The notes under the pieces were generated by a model that was not told the DNA's origin, made no database searches, and saw nothing but the letters and a program-made list of their open reading frames with translations. Positions 17,315 to 25,439 of a DNA stretch of 64,000 nt are shown piece by piece (positions within the stretch are counted from its first letter, which is position 1; each line of letters begins with the position of its first letter). Source of the stretch: Bacillus sp. FJAT-28004 (GTDB lineage: Bacteria; Bacillota; Bacilli; Paenibacillales; Paenibacillaceae); the NCBI RefSeq assembly GCF_001280845.1, contig NZ_LGHP01000002.1, forward strand, positions 899,439-963,438, given 5' to 3'. The position numbers were made by a program, and so were the translations under genes.

Positions 17315-18694
17315 ATGAAAGCTTCCGAACAGTATTACTTACAATACAGCCATCATGTTGAAATTGAGAGACAGCAGGCGATTGACGAGGGGAAAAACAT
17401 CAGTGCAGAATTGGCTGCTAAGTATGAGAAGCTGGTCTTGATGCAGTGGAATGATCCCCAGCGTGAAGAAATGGCAGCGACTTATATAGACGAAATGGGG
17501 AAGCAGCCCTTAAGAGCTGACTTCTCGTTTGTTGAGCCTTCGAACCTGCCGGAAATTTTAATGGAACGATCGGCAGCAGAACTTTCGGCAGTTCAGTCTA
17601 TTCCATATGAAGATTTAGCGGATAAAATGTATGGTGCATGGCTTGGTCGTTCCGCAGGCTGTTTACTTGGTCAGCCAATAGAAGGCTGGAGTAAGGAACG
17701 AATTATGGGTTTGTTAAGGGAGACAGGCAATCTTCCCGTTCATTATTATATTTCATCCGAAATTGACCCTGAGATTGCCAAAAAGTACGGCGTCATTAAT
17801 GAGGGAGGGTCGTATGGCAACGAGTGCGTAAGCTGGATTAATAATGTGAAGCATATGGTTGAGGACGATGATATGAACTACACAATTATTGGCCTTGCTG
17901 TCGTGGAAAAATACGGCTATGATTTCTCTCCTGACGATGTAGCGGAGTCTTGGCTAAACCTCTTGCCGCTGCTGCGCACCTGCACAGCTGAACGAATTGC
18001 CTACCGGAATCTAGCTAATCGGTTGGATCCACCACTTTCAGCTACATATCGCAATGTCTATCGGGAGTGGATTGGTGCTCAAATCCGAGTTGACTTGTAT
18101 GGCTACATTAATCCAGGAAACCCAGCGAAAGCAGCTGAAATGGCTTGGAGAGACGCTTCAATCTCACATGTGAAAAATGGCATCTACGGTGCTATGTGGA
18201 CGGCGGCTATGCTGGCAATGGCTGCGGTGACGGATAATAGGCAGGATGTTATTAAAGCCGGGCTCGGTCAAATTCCTGCGAATTGTAGACTTGCTGAGGA
18301 TATTCGGTCGGTATTGAACTGGTACGAAGAGAATGTGAACTTCGATACTGTAGTAGAGCGTATCCACCAGAAATATGACGAAAGTAATCCCCATCACTGG
18401 TGTCATACCCTCTCAAATGCGATGATCGTGGCCGCTTCGCTGCTGTATGGTGAAGGAGAGCTGGAAGCAACGATAGGTTTGGCAATCATTTCGGGCTTTG
18501 ACACGGATTGCAATGCGGCTACCGCAGGATCTATTGTAGGTATGCAAAAAGGAGCGCGTAGTCTGCCGGAGAAATGGGTGAAGCCGCTAAACGATAAAAT
18601 CCGTTCAGGAGTAGACGGGTTCGGAATCGTGTCTCTTTCCCATTTGGCAGAGCGAACGATGAAGCTGATTGAAAATAATCCTTATTTGAAGTGA
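17315..18694 (+). CDS. ADP-ribosylglycohydrolase family protein
   Basis: Family of (ADP-ribosyl) N- or O-glycosidases with a binuclear Mg site, 459 aa from the chosen ATG 17315. GGAGTG lies ten bases upstream; TTG 17306 is too close to it. A helical N-terminal extension of about 95 residues precedes the domain that opens MYGAWLGRSAGCLLGQPIEG. Metal ligands are visible in DDDMNYT and in SGFDTDCNAATAGSIVG. The extension and the catabolic neighbours argue for a carbohydrate or nucleoside-like substrate rather than a modified protein. It is the last gene of the operon that begins at 12302. Downstream lies a broken hairpin and IS debris. Confidence 0.85.
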   Translation: MKASEQYYLQYSHHVEIERQQAIDEGKNISAELAAKYEKLVLMQWNDPQREEMAATYIDEMGKQPLRADFSFVEPSNLPEILMERSAAELSAVQSIPYEDLADKMYGAWLGRSAGCLLGQPIEGWSKERIMGLLRETGNLPVHYYISSEIDPEIAKKYGVINEGGSYGNECVSWINNVKHMVEDDDMNYTIIGLAVVEKYGYDFSPDDVAESWLNLLPLLRTCTAERIAYRNLANRLDPPLSATYRNVYREWIGAQIRVDLYGYINPGNPAKAAEMAWRDASISHVKNGIYGAMWTAAMLAMAAVTDNRQDVIKAGLGQIPANCRLAEDIRSVLNWYEENVNFDTVVERIHQKYDESNPHHWCHTLSNAMIVAASLLYGEGELEATIGLAIISGFDTDCNAATAGSIVGMQKGARSLPEKWVKPLNDKIRSGVDGFGIVSLSHLAERTMKLIENNPYLK

Positions 18695-18727
18695 TGGAGT
18701 AGGTACTCATTGAAAGATTCTGATCAT

Positions 18728-18743
18728 ACAAACCCAATACCGT
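18728..18743 (+). repeat. 16-bp direct repeat, copy 1
   Basis: ACAAACCCAATACCGT occurs here just after the ADP-ribosylglycohydrolase gene and again, identical, at 19543. In the second copy it forms the left arm of a hairpin; here the right arm is missing and an IS remnant begins three bases later. Confidence 0.85.
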
Positions 18744-18745
18744 TT

Positions 18746-19012
18746 TGAACTGCACCCCAATTGTTAGACACCATCTAACAATTGGAGGTGCAGTTTTTCT
18801 ATGACCAGGTTCAGTACAGATGGAAAAATACATGCTGTTATACGTTATCAAAAGGGATCAGACAGCTTGAAAACCATTAAGAATTTCTTTGGGATTATGA
18901 AATCTGAATTTCTGTACTTAAAGGAATTTGAAAGTATTGAGCATTTTAAACAAGAGCTCTCTACATATATCGACTATTACGATAATCTGTCTAACTTTAA
19001 GGGGTCACTTCA
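18746..19012 (+). mobile_element. Internally deleted IS3-family (IS150-like) element, 267 bp
   Basis: The left end TGAACTGCACCCCAATTG and the right end, read in reverse complement as TGAAGTGACCCCTTAAAG, match imperfectly and both continue into GTTAGACA. This is the usual form of IS3-family terminal repeats. Between them lies a single frame that joins an OrfA-like beginning to an OrfB-like end. About 0.9-1 kb of transposase, including the DDE catalytic core, has been lost. No clear target duplication is visible, so the insertion is probably old. Confidence 0.72.
18748..18798 (+). terminator. Palindromic hairpin inside the IS left end
   Basis: AACTGCACC and CAATTGTTAGA are mirrored by TCTAACAATTG and GGTGCAGTT, followed by a T-run. 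The loop is five bases. This is a strong rho-independent terminator shape. Similar hairpins at IS3-family left ends are thought to block transcription from outside; here it could end the upstream operon. Confidence 0.75.
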
Positions 19013-19058
19013 CTCGAGAGAGTGGCTTTTTTTATGTCTAAAGAGGTTGAACGGGTGA
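18801..19058 (+). pseudogene. Fused remnant of IS3-family transposase OrfA and OrfB
   Basis: The 85-residue frame begins like OrfA (MTRFSTDGKIHAVIRYQKGS, an HTH-type start) and switches at about residue 26 to the C-terminal signature of OrfB (FFGIMKSEFLYLKEFESIEH and FKQELSTYIDYY). It then runs out through the right terminal repeat. The integrase core with the DDE residues is absent, so no active transposase can be made. The last residues after position 71 are not coding in the parent element. Confidence 0.8.
19011..19032 (+). terminator. Small hairpin with T-run at the IS right end
   Basis: CACTC, loop GAGA, GAGTG, then C and seven T. The shape is that of a short intrinsic terminator overlapping the right end of the IS remnant. 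Confidence 0.55.
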
Positions 19059-19224
19059 GTATTACCTAGTTTTATAAGAGATAAGGTTATAGAGTGTATC
19101 ACTAAAAGATTCATTTAGAATTACAAATCCGAGACAAATTACCTATTCCATCGTATAATTGTTTGAAGTGAAATAAATGTCTGATTTTATTCTCTAAAAA
19201 AGTAACAACTAAGGGGCGTACATC

Positions 19225-19317
19225 ATGGATTCGATATTATTTATTGCAGCGTGGGCAATTGTTGGAATTTTTATTGGTGGAGTAATAGTACTGATTAAAG
19301 CTAAATTCAAGAAATAA
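19225..19317 (+). CDS. Small single-span membrane peptide, 30 aa
   Basis: ATG follows AAGGGG by about eight bases and encodes 30 residues. These form one hydrophobic helix (about residues 4-23, ILFIAAWAIVGIFIGGVIVL) and a basic tail KAKFKK. The size, single span and lysine tail are like those of type I toxin or holin-like peptides, but many harmless small membrane proteins look the same. It stands alone in AT-rich debris with no recognised partner. I see no antisense RNA promoter that I could defend. A real small gene is plausible because of the ribosome binding site. Confidence 0.42.
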   Translation: MDSILFIAAWAIVGIFIGGVIVLIKAKFKK

Positions 19318-19541
19318 ATTTACAAAAAAACACGGATTTCATCATGAAAGAGCTGTATAATTTGTCATTCGGTGAAAGAATTGCATTCGAATTATTCGAT
19401 TGAAGTTCCATCAGTGAGTAAACCAAAAATAAAGACGAGTGTAAAAATAGATGGCGAATTAATAATAAGGCAATGAATTCAACATCATAGTTTATGTACT
19501 CCAAATGGCTATGAGATTGAAACCATTTAGAATAGCTGAGT

Positions 19542-19576
19542 AACAAACCCAATACCGTGTAGGTGTTGGGTTTGTT
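19542..19576 (+). terminator. Hairpin, possible terminator, containing repeat copy 2
   Basis: AACAAACCCAA pairs with TTGGGTTTGTT across about 13 bases. There is no clear T-run after it, so termination would be weak. Confidence 0.45.
19543..19558 (+). repeat. 16-bp direct repeat, copy 2
   Basis: Identical to ACAAACCCAATACCGT at 18728. The two copies bracket about 800 bases that hold the IS remnant and the small membrane peptide gene. Confidence 0.85.
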
Positions 19577-19771
19577 GTATATTAGAAGAAAAGGGACTTG
19601 TGGAATTGTTAGACTGATATTCTAGGATATAGTATAGGTTTGCTGATCTCTTGTAGATGAGTGTAGTCGTAATCGCAATGAAGAGGTAGTTGCACATTTA
19701 ATTAAAAAAGAGGAATTCGAAAGAGTTTTTGATAGATGTATGGATTGAGACAATTAATAGGAGGGATATAT

Positions 19772-20101
19772 TTGACACTACTTAGAAAAGGCTCTAGGAA
19801 AATCGTTGTTGGAAATGAAGAATATAGGTTTATTATTTCGGCAACAGCAAAAGGTACTATTCTGTTAGTGGTAGAAAATGGGGATGTATCAGGAAAAAGA
19901 ATTGAAGTGAAGATCGAATCAGACATTAATGATTTTTGGGTCGAATTTCCTTACGTTGAAGGTTTGAACTTAAAACTATTAAAACCAAAAGAAGTAGCTG
20001 GAATCATTCAGGAAGCAGTTAAGCTTAATTGGAATTCAAGAGAAAAAGGTTCACCTTTGTTATTTGATTGGGCTGACAATAAGTTGATTAGAAGTCAATG
20101 A
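19772..20101 (+). CDS. Conserved-looking hypothetical protein, about 109 aa
   Basis: I do not recognise the family. TTG 19772 is preferred because GGAGG lies seven bases upstream; an ATG at 19736 has no such site. The protein is soluble. It has a beta-rich first half (KIVVGNEEYRFIISATAKGT, ILLVVENGDVSGKRIEVKIE) and a C-terminal helix with EVAGIIQEAVKLNW followed by a DW motif. The pattern of alternating strands suggests a small immunity-like or unknown-function fold of the kind common near chromosomal debris in Bacillales. The neighbours give no functional hint. Confidence 0.6.
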   Translation: MTLLRKGSRKIVVGNEEYRFIISATAKGTILLVVENGDVSGKRIEVKIESDINDFWVEFPYVEGLNLKLLKPKEVAGIIQEAVKLNWNSREKGSPLLFDWADNKLIRSQ

Positions 20102-20170
20102 TGGAACTGTTTATCGCGATTTTCGAATGAAGGTTGAACAAAGAACATCAGCTAGCGAGCTTCTGAGAAT

Positions 20171-20779
20171 TTAAAGTCTGGTTGGCAATCCAGTAAGATA
20201 CATATGTTTAGCGTTTGTATGTTGTTTAAGTGCTTCGATCGTTTTGGAGTTAGGTTGCTTATATATTTCTAAATAGTCTATTTCGTTATATTCATGACGT
20301 ACAGGAAAAGCCAATTTTTCTTCGGTTAAAGAAAACTCCGCAGTAATACCAGCTTTATTTCCACGAGCATCAAAGCGTATCCATCTTCCAATACTTTTGA
20401 TATAAGCGGCATTAAGAGCATGGATGCAATACCCTGTACCTTGTGTATCACCGATTGTCAGTCGTTGATAACAAAATCCAGTTGGAATCCCTTTGCTTCT
20501 TAATAGAGCAGATAGTAAATTAGATTTGGCGTAACAAATACCTTCTTTGTAAAATAGCACATCCGAAGCGGTACATGTAATTCGGCTGCTTTGAATATCC
20601 CAAGAGTGAGATATATGGTCTCGAACAAATTCATAAGCATTCTTTATAAAATCGACTTCATTTAATGATTCGGAAAATAACTCCGCCGATTTCTCGTTGA
20701 TTGTCGGGTGACTGAAATCAATGAGTTCTGTTTCCTCCAAATAATCTTCTAAACAATCCGATTCACATGATAAATTCAT
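20171..20779 (-). CDS. Transglutaminase-like domain protein
   Basis: A 202-aa cytosolic protein with the transglutaminase/papain-like catalytic triad. Cys is in EGICYAKSNLLSALLRSKGI, His in GYCIHALNAAYI and Asp in WIRFDARGNK. The domain covers most of the protein, with a short acidic N-terminal helix. Stand-alone bacterial proteins of this kind are usually proteases or amidases of unknown target rather than true cross-linking enzymes. GGAGGGTAC precedes the ATG. It is a single-gene unit read against the flanking genes. Confidence 0.85.
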   Translation of the reverse strand: MNLSCESDCLEDYLEETELIDFSHPTINEKSAELFSESLNEVDFIKNAYEFVRDHISHSWDIQSSRITCTASDVLFYKEGICYAKSNLLSALLRSKGIPTGFCYQRLTIGDTQGTGYCIHALNAAYIKSIGRWIRFDARGNKAGITAEFSLTEEKLAFPVRHEYNEIDYLEIYKQPNSKTIEALKQHTNAKHMYLTGLPTRL

Positions 20780-21102
20780 TGTAAAGTACCCTCCAGCATC
20801 GATTTAAACCATTTGAATTATTATGCATCAAGATGGATTAATATACAATAAGTAAAATCTAAATTCGTTTAACCATAGTTAACCATAGGAGTATTAATGA
20901 CTGAATAATGAAATGTAATATGGTACAATAGACGGAGATTTCTTAAGAAGATTACGATATGTTTCATTTGTGTTCTTACAACAAAAAACCACTTCCTGAG
21001 TCAGCACATTCGTACTGAAAGAAAGTGGTCTAAGTAAACAAAAATGAGTTCTGGTCAGCTTGCCTGCGCAATGGCTTCCCAAAACCCTTGAAAGTGTATA
21101 GT
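20780..21102. other. Intergenic region between a transglutaminase-like gene and tRNA-Leu
   Basis: About 320 bases with no gene I can support. There is a short direct repeat (TTAACCATAG twice at 20870-20889). ACCACTT at 20989 and AAGTGGT at 21024 could pair as a loose stem-loop downstream of the tRNA, which is read leftward. A 62-codon frame on the minus strand has no start signal or family match. Confidence 0.4.
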
Positions 21103-21189
21103 TGGTGCGGTCGAGAGGACTCGAACCTCCACGGCTGTTACACCACTAGAACCTGAATCTAGCGCGTCTGCCAATTCCGCCACGACCGC
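21103..21189 (-). tRNA. tRNA-Leu (anticodon CAG)
   Basis: Read on the minus strand, the acceptor stem GCGGTCG pairs with CGACCGC, followed by A and an encoded CCA. The anticodon stem CTAGA/TCTAG encloses the loop TTCAGGT, giving anticodon CAG. A long variable arm and the T-loop GGTTCGAGTCC are present, as expected for a class II leucine tRNA. Length is 87 nt including CCA. Confidence 0.96.
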
Positions 21190-21223
21190 AAAACATGTTT
21201 TAACACAAAATATCGTACCATGA

Positions 21224-21862
<639 letters not shown>

Positions 21863-21955
21863 GCAAAGCATTGACAATACAAGTTGTATGTAACTATAAT
21901 GCTTACAGGATAATGAAGCTATAATAGCTATCGAATTTGACAGGTGGTGATTGCG

Positions 21956-22378
21956 TTGACTAGCAATAGGTTTGCAGTAGCCGTTCATATTATGACGTTA
22001 TTGGAGACAAATAAGGCAGCACGACTGACATCAGACTATATCGCTGGCAGCGTAAATACGAACCCTGTTGTCATCAGGCGTATTCTTGGATTATTAAATA
22101 AAGCGGGTCTTGTTACTACAAACCCAGGAGTTGCAGGTGCTGTGATTACAAGGCCAGCAAGCGATATTACTCTTTATGATATTTACAATGCCGTGCATAA
22201 CAACGGACAAGACGAGCTGTTTGCTATTCATGAGCAGCCCAATCCAGAATGCCCAGTTGGCCGTAATATTCAGTCCTCGCTAGAAACGGCGTTTCATGAA
22301 GCGCAGAAGGCGATGGAAAACAAGCTGGCTAACATTACACTTGAGCAAATTATTCAGGATGTTGTAAGCAAGTTTTAA
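21956..22378 (+). CDS. Rrf2 family transcriptional regulator (YwnA-like)
   Basis: A 140-aa winged-helix DNA-binding protein of the Rrf2 family. The start TTG 21956 follows AGGTGGTG by about six bases. The HTH region is FAVAVHIMTLLETNK through NTNPVVIRRILGLLNKAGLV (about residues 5-55), followed by the wing. The cysteine triad that binds Fe-S clusters in IscR and NsrR is not present; only one Cys lies in the C-terminal half (PNPECPVGR), as in YwnA/CymR-type members. Its targets are unknown and no partner gene is adjacent. A terminator follows. Confidence 0.88.
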   Translation: MTSNRFAVAVHIMTLLETNKAARLTSDYIAGSVNTNPVVIRRILGLLNKAGLVTTNPGVAGAVITRPASDITLYDIYNAVHNNGQDELFAIHEQPNPECPVGRNIQSSLETAFHEAQKAMENKLANITLEQIIQDVVSKF

Positions 22379-22400
22379 AAATGGAGTGGATTAATCACAA

Positions 22401-22428
22401 GAGAGGCCTAAATGGGTCTCTTTTTTTT
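22401..22428 (+). terminator. Intrinsic terminator after the Rrf2 gene
   Basis: GAGAGGCCT and GGGTCTC form an imperfect stem directly followed by eight T residues. Confidence 0.7.
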
Positions 22429-22534
22429 CTACATACTGAAGTTATAAAGTTTTTTCTGAGAAGCTGCAGCCTTCGCATATTTTCCAGCATTTTCACAAAC
22501 AATGATAGTAAACAGTGAAGAGGTGCGTGCAGCA

Positions 22535-23434
22535 ATGAGGAGACAGCATAATGCTTTTGAGGAAAGAGAAATGTGGAAATTTCGTAATAAGAAAAGACTT
22601 TATTTAGCTAGAACAGCTGCGGCTGCCCTACTACTTTGTACACTTGCAGCTGTTGGAAGTCCGCTCAGCTACGATAATGTATCCGCTCAGAGTTCAAAGA
22701 TAAGTGCGGCTGCGCAGGTGGATGAACGTAAGCCAGTGGCAATCGTAATCGATGATTTTGGAAATAATATGAGCGGAACAGAGGAAATGATGAAGCTTCC
22801 GATCAAAATTACAGCGGCAATTATGCCGTTTATGCCAACGACTAAGAAGGATGCAGAGGAAGCGTATAGACTTGGCCACGATGTCATTGTTCATATGCCG
22901 ATGGAGCCGAATAAGGGGCTTAAAAGCTGGTTGGGCCCTGGGGCGCTTACGACTGATCTGAGCGATGCTGAGGTTCGTAAACGGGTAGAGGAAGCTATTG
23001 ACGATGTGCCTCATGCAATCGGGATGAACAATCATATGGGCTCCAAAGTAACAGCAGATGAGCGGATGATGCGAATTGTACTCAGCGTATGCAAGGAACG
23101 GGGTCTCTTTTTTCTCGATAGCCGGACTACCTTCAAAACGGTTGTTCCCAAAATAGCCAAAGAGCTGGGTGTGCCGACAGTTTCCAATGATGTATTTCTT
23201 GATGACATTTATACCGTTCAGCATATATCCAAGCAAATCGGTGTACTTCGAAAACATTTGGAGTCACATGTTAGCTGCATCACAATCGGACATGTAGGAG
23301 CACCTGGGAAGTATACAGCCTCGGTTCTCCATCAATCCATACCTGCAATGCAGCCTAGCGTGAGATTTGTGAAGCTGACTGCACTTATTGGCGGAGACTC
23401 AATGAACGATCCACTTATACTGCCGAATTCCTGA
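22535..23434 (+). CDS. Divergent polysaccharide deacetylase family protein (YibQ-like)
   Basis: A secreted protein of about 299 aa. A basic N-terminus and hydrophobic segment (AAAALLLCTLAAVG) form a signal or anchor. The domain begins VAIVIDDFGNN, with the Asp pair of the divergent deacetylase (COG2861) family, and continues with HDVIVHMPMEP, GMNNHMGSKVT and LFFLDSRTT. The metal-ligand Asp and His residues of NodB-type deacetylases are thus largely present. ATG 22535 is favoured because GAAGAGGTG lies nine bases before it; ATG 22502 lacks one. Its 3' end overlaps the end of the convergent amidase gene by 36 bases. Both neighbours suggest a role in the cell wall or spore envelope. Confidence 0.85.
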   Translation: MRRQHNAFEEREMWKFRNKKRLYLARTAAAALLLCTLAAVGSPLSYDNVSAQSSKISAAAQVDERKPVAIVIDDFGNNMSGTEEMMKLPIKITAAIMPFMPTTKKDAEEAYRLGHDVIVHMPMEPNKGLKSWLGPGALTTDLSDAEVRKRVEEAIDDVPHAIGMNNHMGSKVTADERMMRIVLSVCKERGLFFLDSRTTFKTVVPKIAKELGVPTVSNDVFLDDIYTVQHISKQIGVLRKHLESHVSCITIGHVGAPGKYTASVLHQSIPAMQPSVRFVKLTALIGGDSMNDPLILPNS

Positions 23435-24100
23435 GGCAATGGCTTCAGCAACTTCTTGCTGACGCTGTGGATCTGTCAACATCGTACGATCATGATCGCT
23501 GCTAATAAAGCCCATTTCTACGATAACAGCAGGATCTTGAACTTTTCTAAGTAAATAAAACGGTTTTCCTTCCCTTGGAAGGAATGCCGTATTTTGCTGT
23601 CGATTGAGCGCATCTTGTATGCAAAATGCAAGTAATGAGCTTTCACCGCTACTCTGATGCAGCACTAGAGGGCCTTTCTGCATCCTTTTCTTAGACCAAT
23701 TTACATGCAAACTAATGAGCAACTCACTTTCAATTTCATCGGTTAATTGGCGGCGCTGTGATAAATCCTTACGATGTCTTGAACGCGTATTATGCCAACG
23801 ATTATCGTCGCTGAGAGCATAATCGCCGGTTCGATTAAGTACAGCTGGAATGTTATGGCTTCGTAAAATGAAATACAGCTTACGAGCAACAGCTAAATTA
23901 ATGTCCTTCTCTAGAATATCAGCCGCTGAAGCTCCCCCGTCAATGCCGCCATGTCCAGCATCAATGATGACAACGGTTGACGGCAGCGCCCAATCCTGAT
24001 TATAGCCTACCGGCAGAAGAGGCCATGCAAAAGCGCTGGATGAGCTGCTGGAAGCAGCCAGCCATATTGCAACAAAGATTAATGCCATTTTACGAAACAT
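23399..24100 (-). CDS. N-acetylmuramoyl-L-alanine amidase (Amidase_3, CwlD-like)
   Basis: Zinc amidase that cleaves the MurNAc-L-Ala bond, 233 aa. Start ATG 24100 follows TGGAGGAAC and begins a signal peptide (MFRKMALIFVAIWLAA). The Amidase_3 motifs are VVIIDAGHGGIDGGA (zinc His), EKDINLAVARKL (zinc Glu), SLHVNW (zinc His) and VIVEMGFISS (catalytic Glu). A single-domain secreted amidase of this size without wall-binding repeats is typical of CwlD, which makes muramic delta-lactam in spore cortex with a deacetylase. The convergent neighbour is a deacetylase-fold protein, though of a different family from PdaA. Confidence 0.88.
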   Translation of the reverse strand: MFRKMALIFVAIWLAASSSSSSAFAWPLLPVGYNQDWALPSTVVIIDAGHGGIDGGASAADILEKDINLAVARKLYFILRSHNIPAVLNRTGDYALSDDNRWHNTRSRHRKDLSQRRQLTDEIESELLISLHVNWSKKRMQKGPLVLHQSSGESSLLAFCIQDALNRQQNTAFLPREGKPFYLLRKVQDPAVIVEMGFISSDHDRTMLTDPQRQQEVAEAIASGIRQYKWIVH

Positions 24101-24236
24101 GCTGATTGTTCCTCCAGATTTCTTTGACATAAGGTTAGCGTGGCTGTTTAGAGGGAAACTCATGCATGTTTAGTTTGGATGGTTAAGGGGCAAACTTAAA
24201 TTATTAATTCATACGGTATTGAAGGGAATGAGTCAT

Positions 24237-24431
24237 ATGGCAAAAGGCGATGAATACGTTAAATTTATGGCCGAAAAATTAATTGCTTATATAGAGACGC
24301 CAAGGGAAGAACGGAAACAAACCAATGTGTTAGCCAAATCTCGGAGAGAGCATTGGCTAACGCGTTGGTTTGGATGGGGACCTATGAGTATCATGTTATG
24401 GTGGCGAGGACGCGCTGAGCGTCATCGGTAA
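24237..24431 (+). CDS. yqzE: YqzE family protein
   Basis: A small protein of 64 aa, of the YqzE family found next to the comG competence operon in Bacillus. The family opening is clear (KGDEYVKFMAEKLIAYIETP), as is the tryptophan-rich membrane-like end (WFGWGPMSIMLWWRGR). ATG 24237 is nine bases after GAAGGGA. The comG genes are not here. The yqhG/yqhH pair 1 kb away does match the Bacillus neighbourhood, so part of the ancestral order is retained. Function is unknown. Its last ten bases overlap the end of the convergent gene. Confidence 0.85.
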   Translation: MAKGDEYVKFMAEKLIAYIETPREERKQTNVLAKSRREHWLTRWFGWGPMSIMLWWRGRAERHR

Positions 24432-25315
24432 AAGTGGCCAAGTTCGATAAGAAGTTGAAGCGGAATATAACGGCGATCGGATTCATCTTCACCTGCTTCA
24501 AGAGCGACATAAATTTGTTCGTTGTCCCATTTGTTATATCCGACTACAGACCAGACATACAACATTTGACCATCAAACAGCTCTGCGGTATAGCGGAGCT
24601 GTTCTTTGTTGTTTATTTTGGCAAAAAGAGATGAGTAAGAGCTTGAGCTTAAAGTGAGAGGTTTATTCGTTAGCCAAGGAAGCTTATCAAATGGATTAAA
24701 TGACGGCAGAGAGACTTGTTTGAGAAGTGCTGCTTTCTGCGTGCTTAACAAGGGGACGGCCTTATCAAGCTTTGTTGAAGCAGCATTCATCCAATCTTCC
24801 TTGTTGGCAGGAAGCGATTCACCACTAGCGGCATCGGCATAATAAGTTTCTTCCGCCGTCGTTATTCTCCATGCGGCAAGGAGAGGATGAACGTATAACC
24901 TTTCAATCTGGTTTGCAGGTTTCAAAAGCTCCAGCTGCTTAATCGCTCGCGTGAGAGTGCTCTCGTCGAATAAGGGTTGGCTGTTTGTTCCGTACTCACC
25001 CAGTTGATATCCACCGGTCTCCACCGCATTAACGACGAGATAACCAACTGTATTTTTATTTTGCATGACAAGTACAAGCCAGCTATGCGTTCCTGGTCCG
25101 ATTGGAGAAACAACGATCGTCGACTTCTTCCATGCGGCAAAAGATGGCTGTACGGCTAGTTCTTCAACCCAGCGCTGCGCTTGCTGCTGAACAGGCTCAT
25201 AAACGGTTGTAGGATTAGAAACGGCCGTAGCAGCTTGTGGCTGCAATCCGCCTGCATACAATACAATAGCGGTTAAGACGCATGCCGCAGTAAACTTAAT
25301 GAATTTTTTTGGCAT
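24422..25315 (-). CDS. Secreted hypothetical protein, 297 aa
   Basis: I do not recognise a family. The N-terminus is a signal peptide (FIKFTAACVLTAIVLYAGG, cleavage probably near QAATA). The mature part is mixed alpha/beta with PepSY-like or cystatin-like strands (HSWLVLVMQNKNTVGYLVVN, YVHPLLAAWRITTAEETYYA) and a Ser-rich stretch (LTLSSSSYSSLF). It ends with LYVWSVVGYNKWDNEQIYV. GGAGGTGATTAATT precedes the ATG. It sits in the place where Bacillus has yqzG, next to yqzE and yqhG, but I see no convincing similarity to it. Likely exported and soluble. Confidence 0.65.
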   Translation of the reverse strand: MPKKFIKFTAACVLTAIVLYAGGLQPQAATAVSNPTTVYEPVQQQAQRWVEELAVQPSFAAWKKSTIVVSPIGPGTHSWLVLVMQNKNTVGYLVVNAVETGGYQLGEYGTNSQPLFDESTLTRAIKQLELLKPANQIERLYVHPLLAAWRITTAEETYYADAASGESLPANKEDWMNAASTKLDKAVPLLSTQKAALLKQVSLPSFNPFDKLPWLTNKPLTLSSSSYSSLFAKINNKEQLRYTAELFDGQMLYVWSVVGYNKWDNEQIYVALEAGEDESDRRYIPLQLLIELGHFYR

Positions 25316-25382
25316 AATTAATCACCTCCATGTTATTGTATAGGACAAGCTTTAAGAAGGCTGTTACAACCTGTCGTGTAAG

Positions 25383-25407
25383 GGCGGCCTAGTGACCGCC
25401 TTTTTTT
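25383..25407 (+). terminator. Intrinsic terminator oriented rightward
   Basis: GGCGG, eight bases, CCGCC, then seven T. It points rightward although the nearest rightward gene is yqzE, about 950 bases to the left. Transcripts from yqzE that reach it would run antisense to the whole secreted-protein gene. Confidence 0.75.
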
Positions 25408-25439
25408 GACGTATTGCTGCGGATAACGTCTAATCTATG

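Larger units (their letters stand above)
19318..19771. other. AT-rich stretch without a recognisable gene
   Basis: About 450 bases of AT-rich sequence with several short frames in both directions, none with a convincing ribosome binding site or family match. It contains the hairpin and direct-repeat copy at 19542-19576. AATTGTTAGAC at 19603-19613 repeats part of the IS left end, which suggests further IS debris. Confidence 0.5.

Noticed and set aside
18801-19058. Intact small gene of 85 codons
   Set aside because: It is the joined beginning of OrfA and end of OrfB of an IS3-family element, and it reads out through the terminal repeat.
20894-21082. A 62-codon minus-strand frame next to the tRNA
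   Set aside because: No ribosome binding site, odd composition and no family resemblance.
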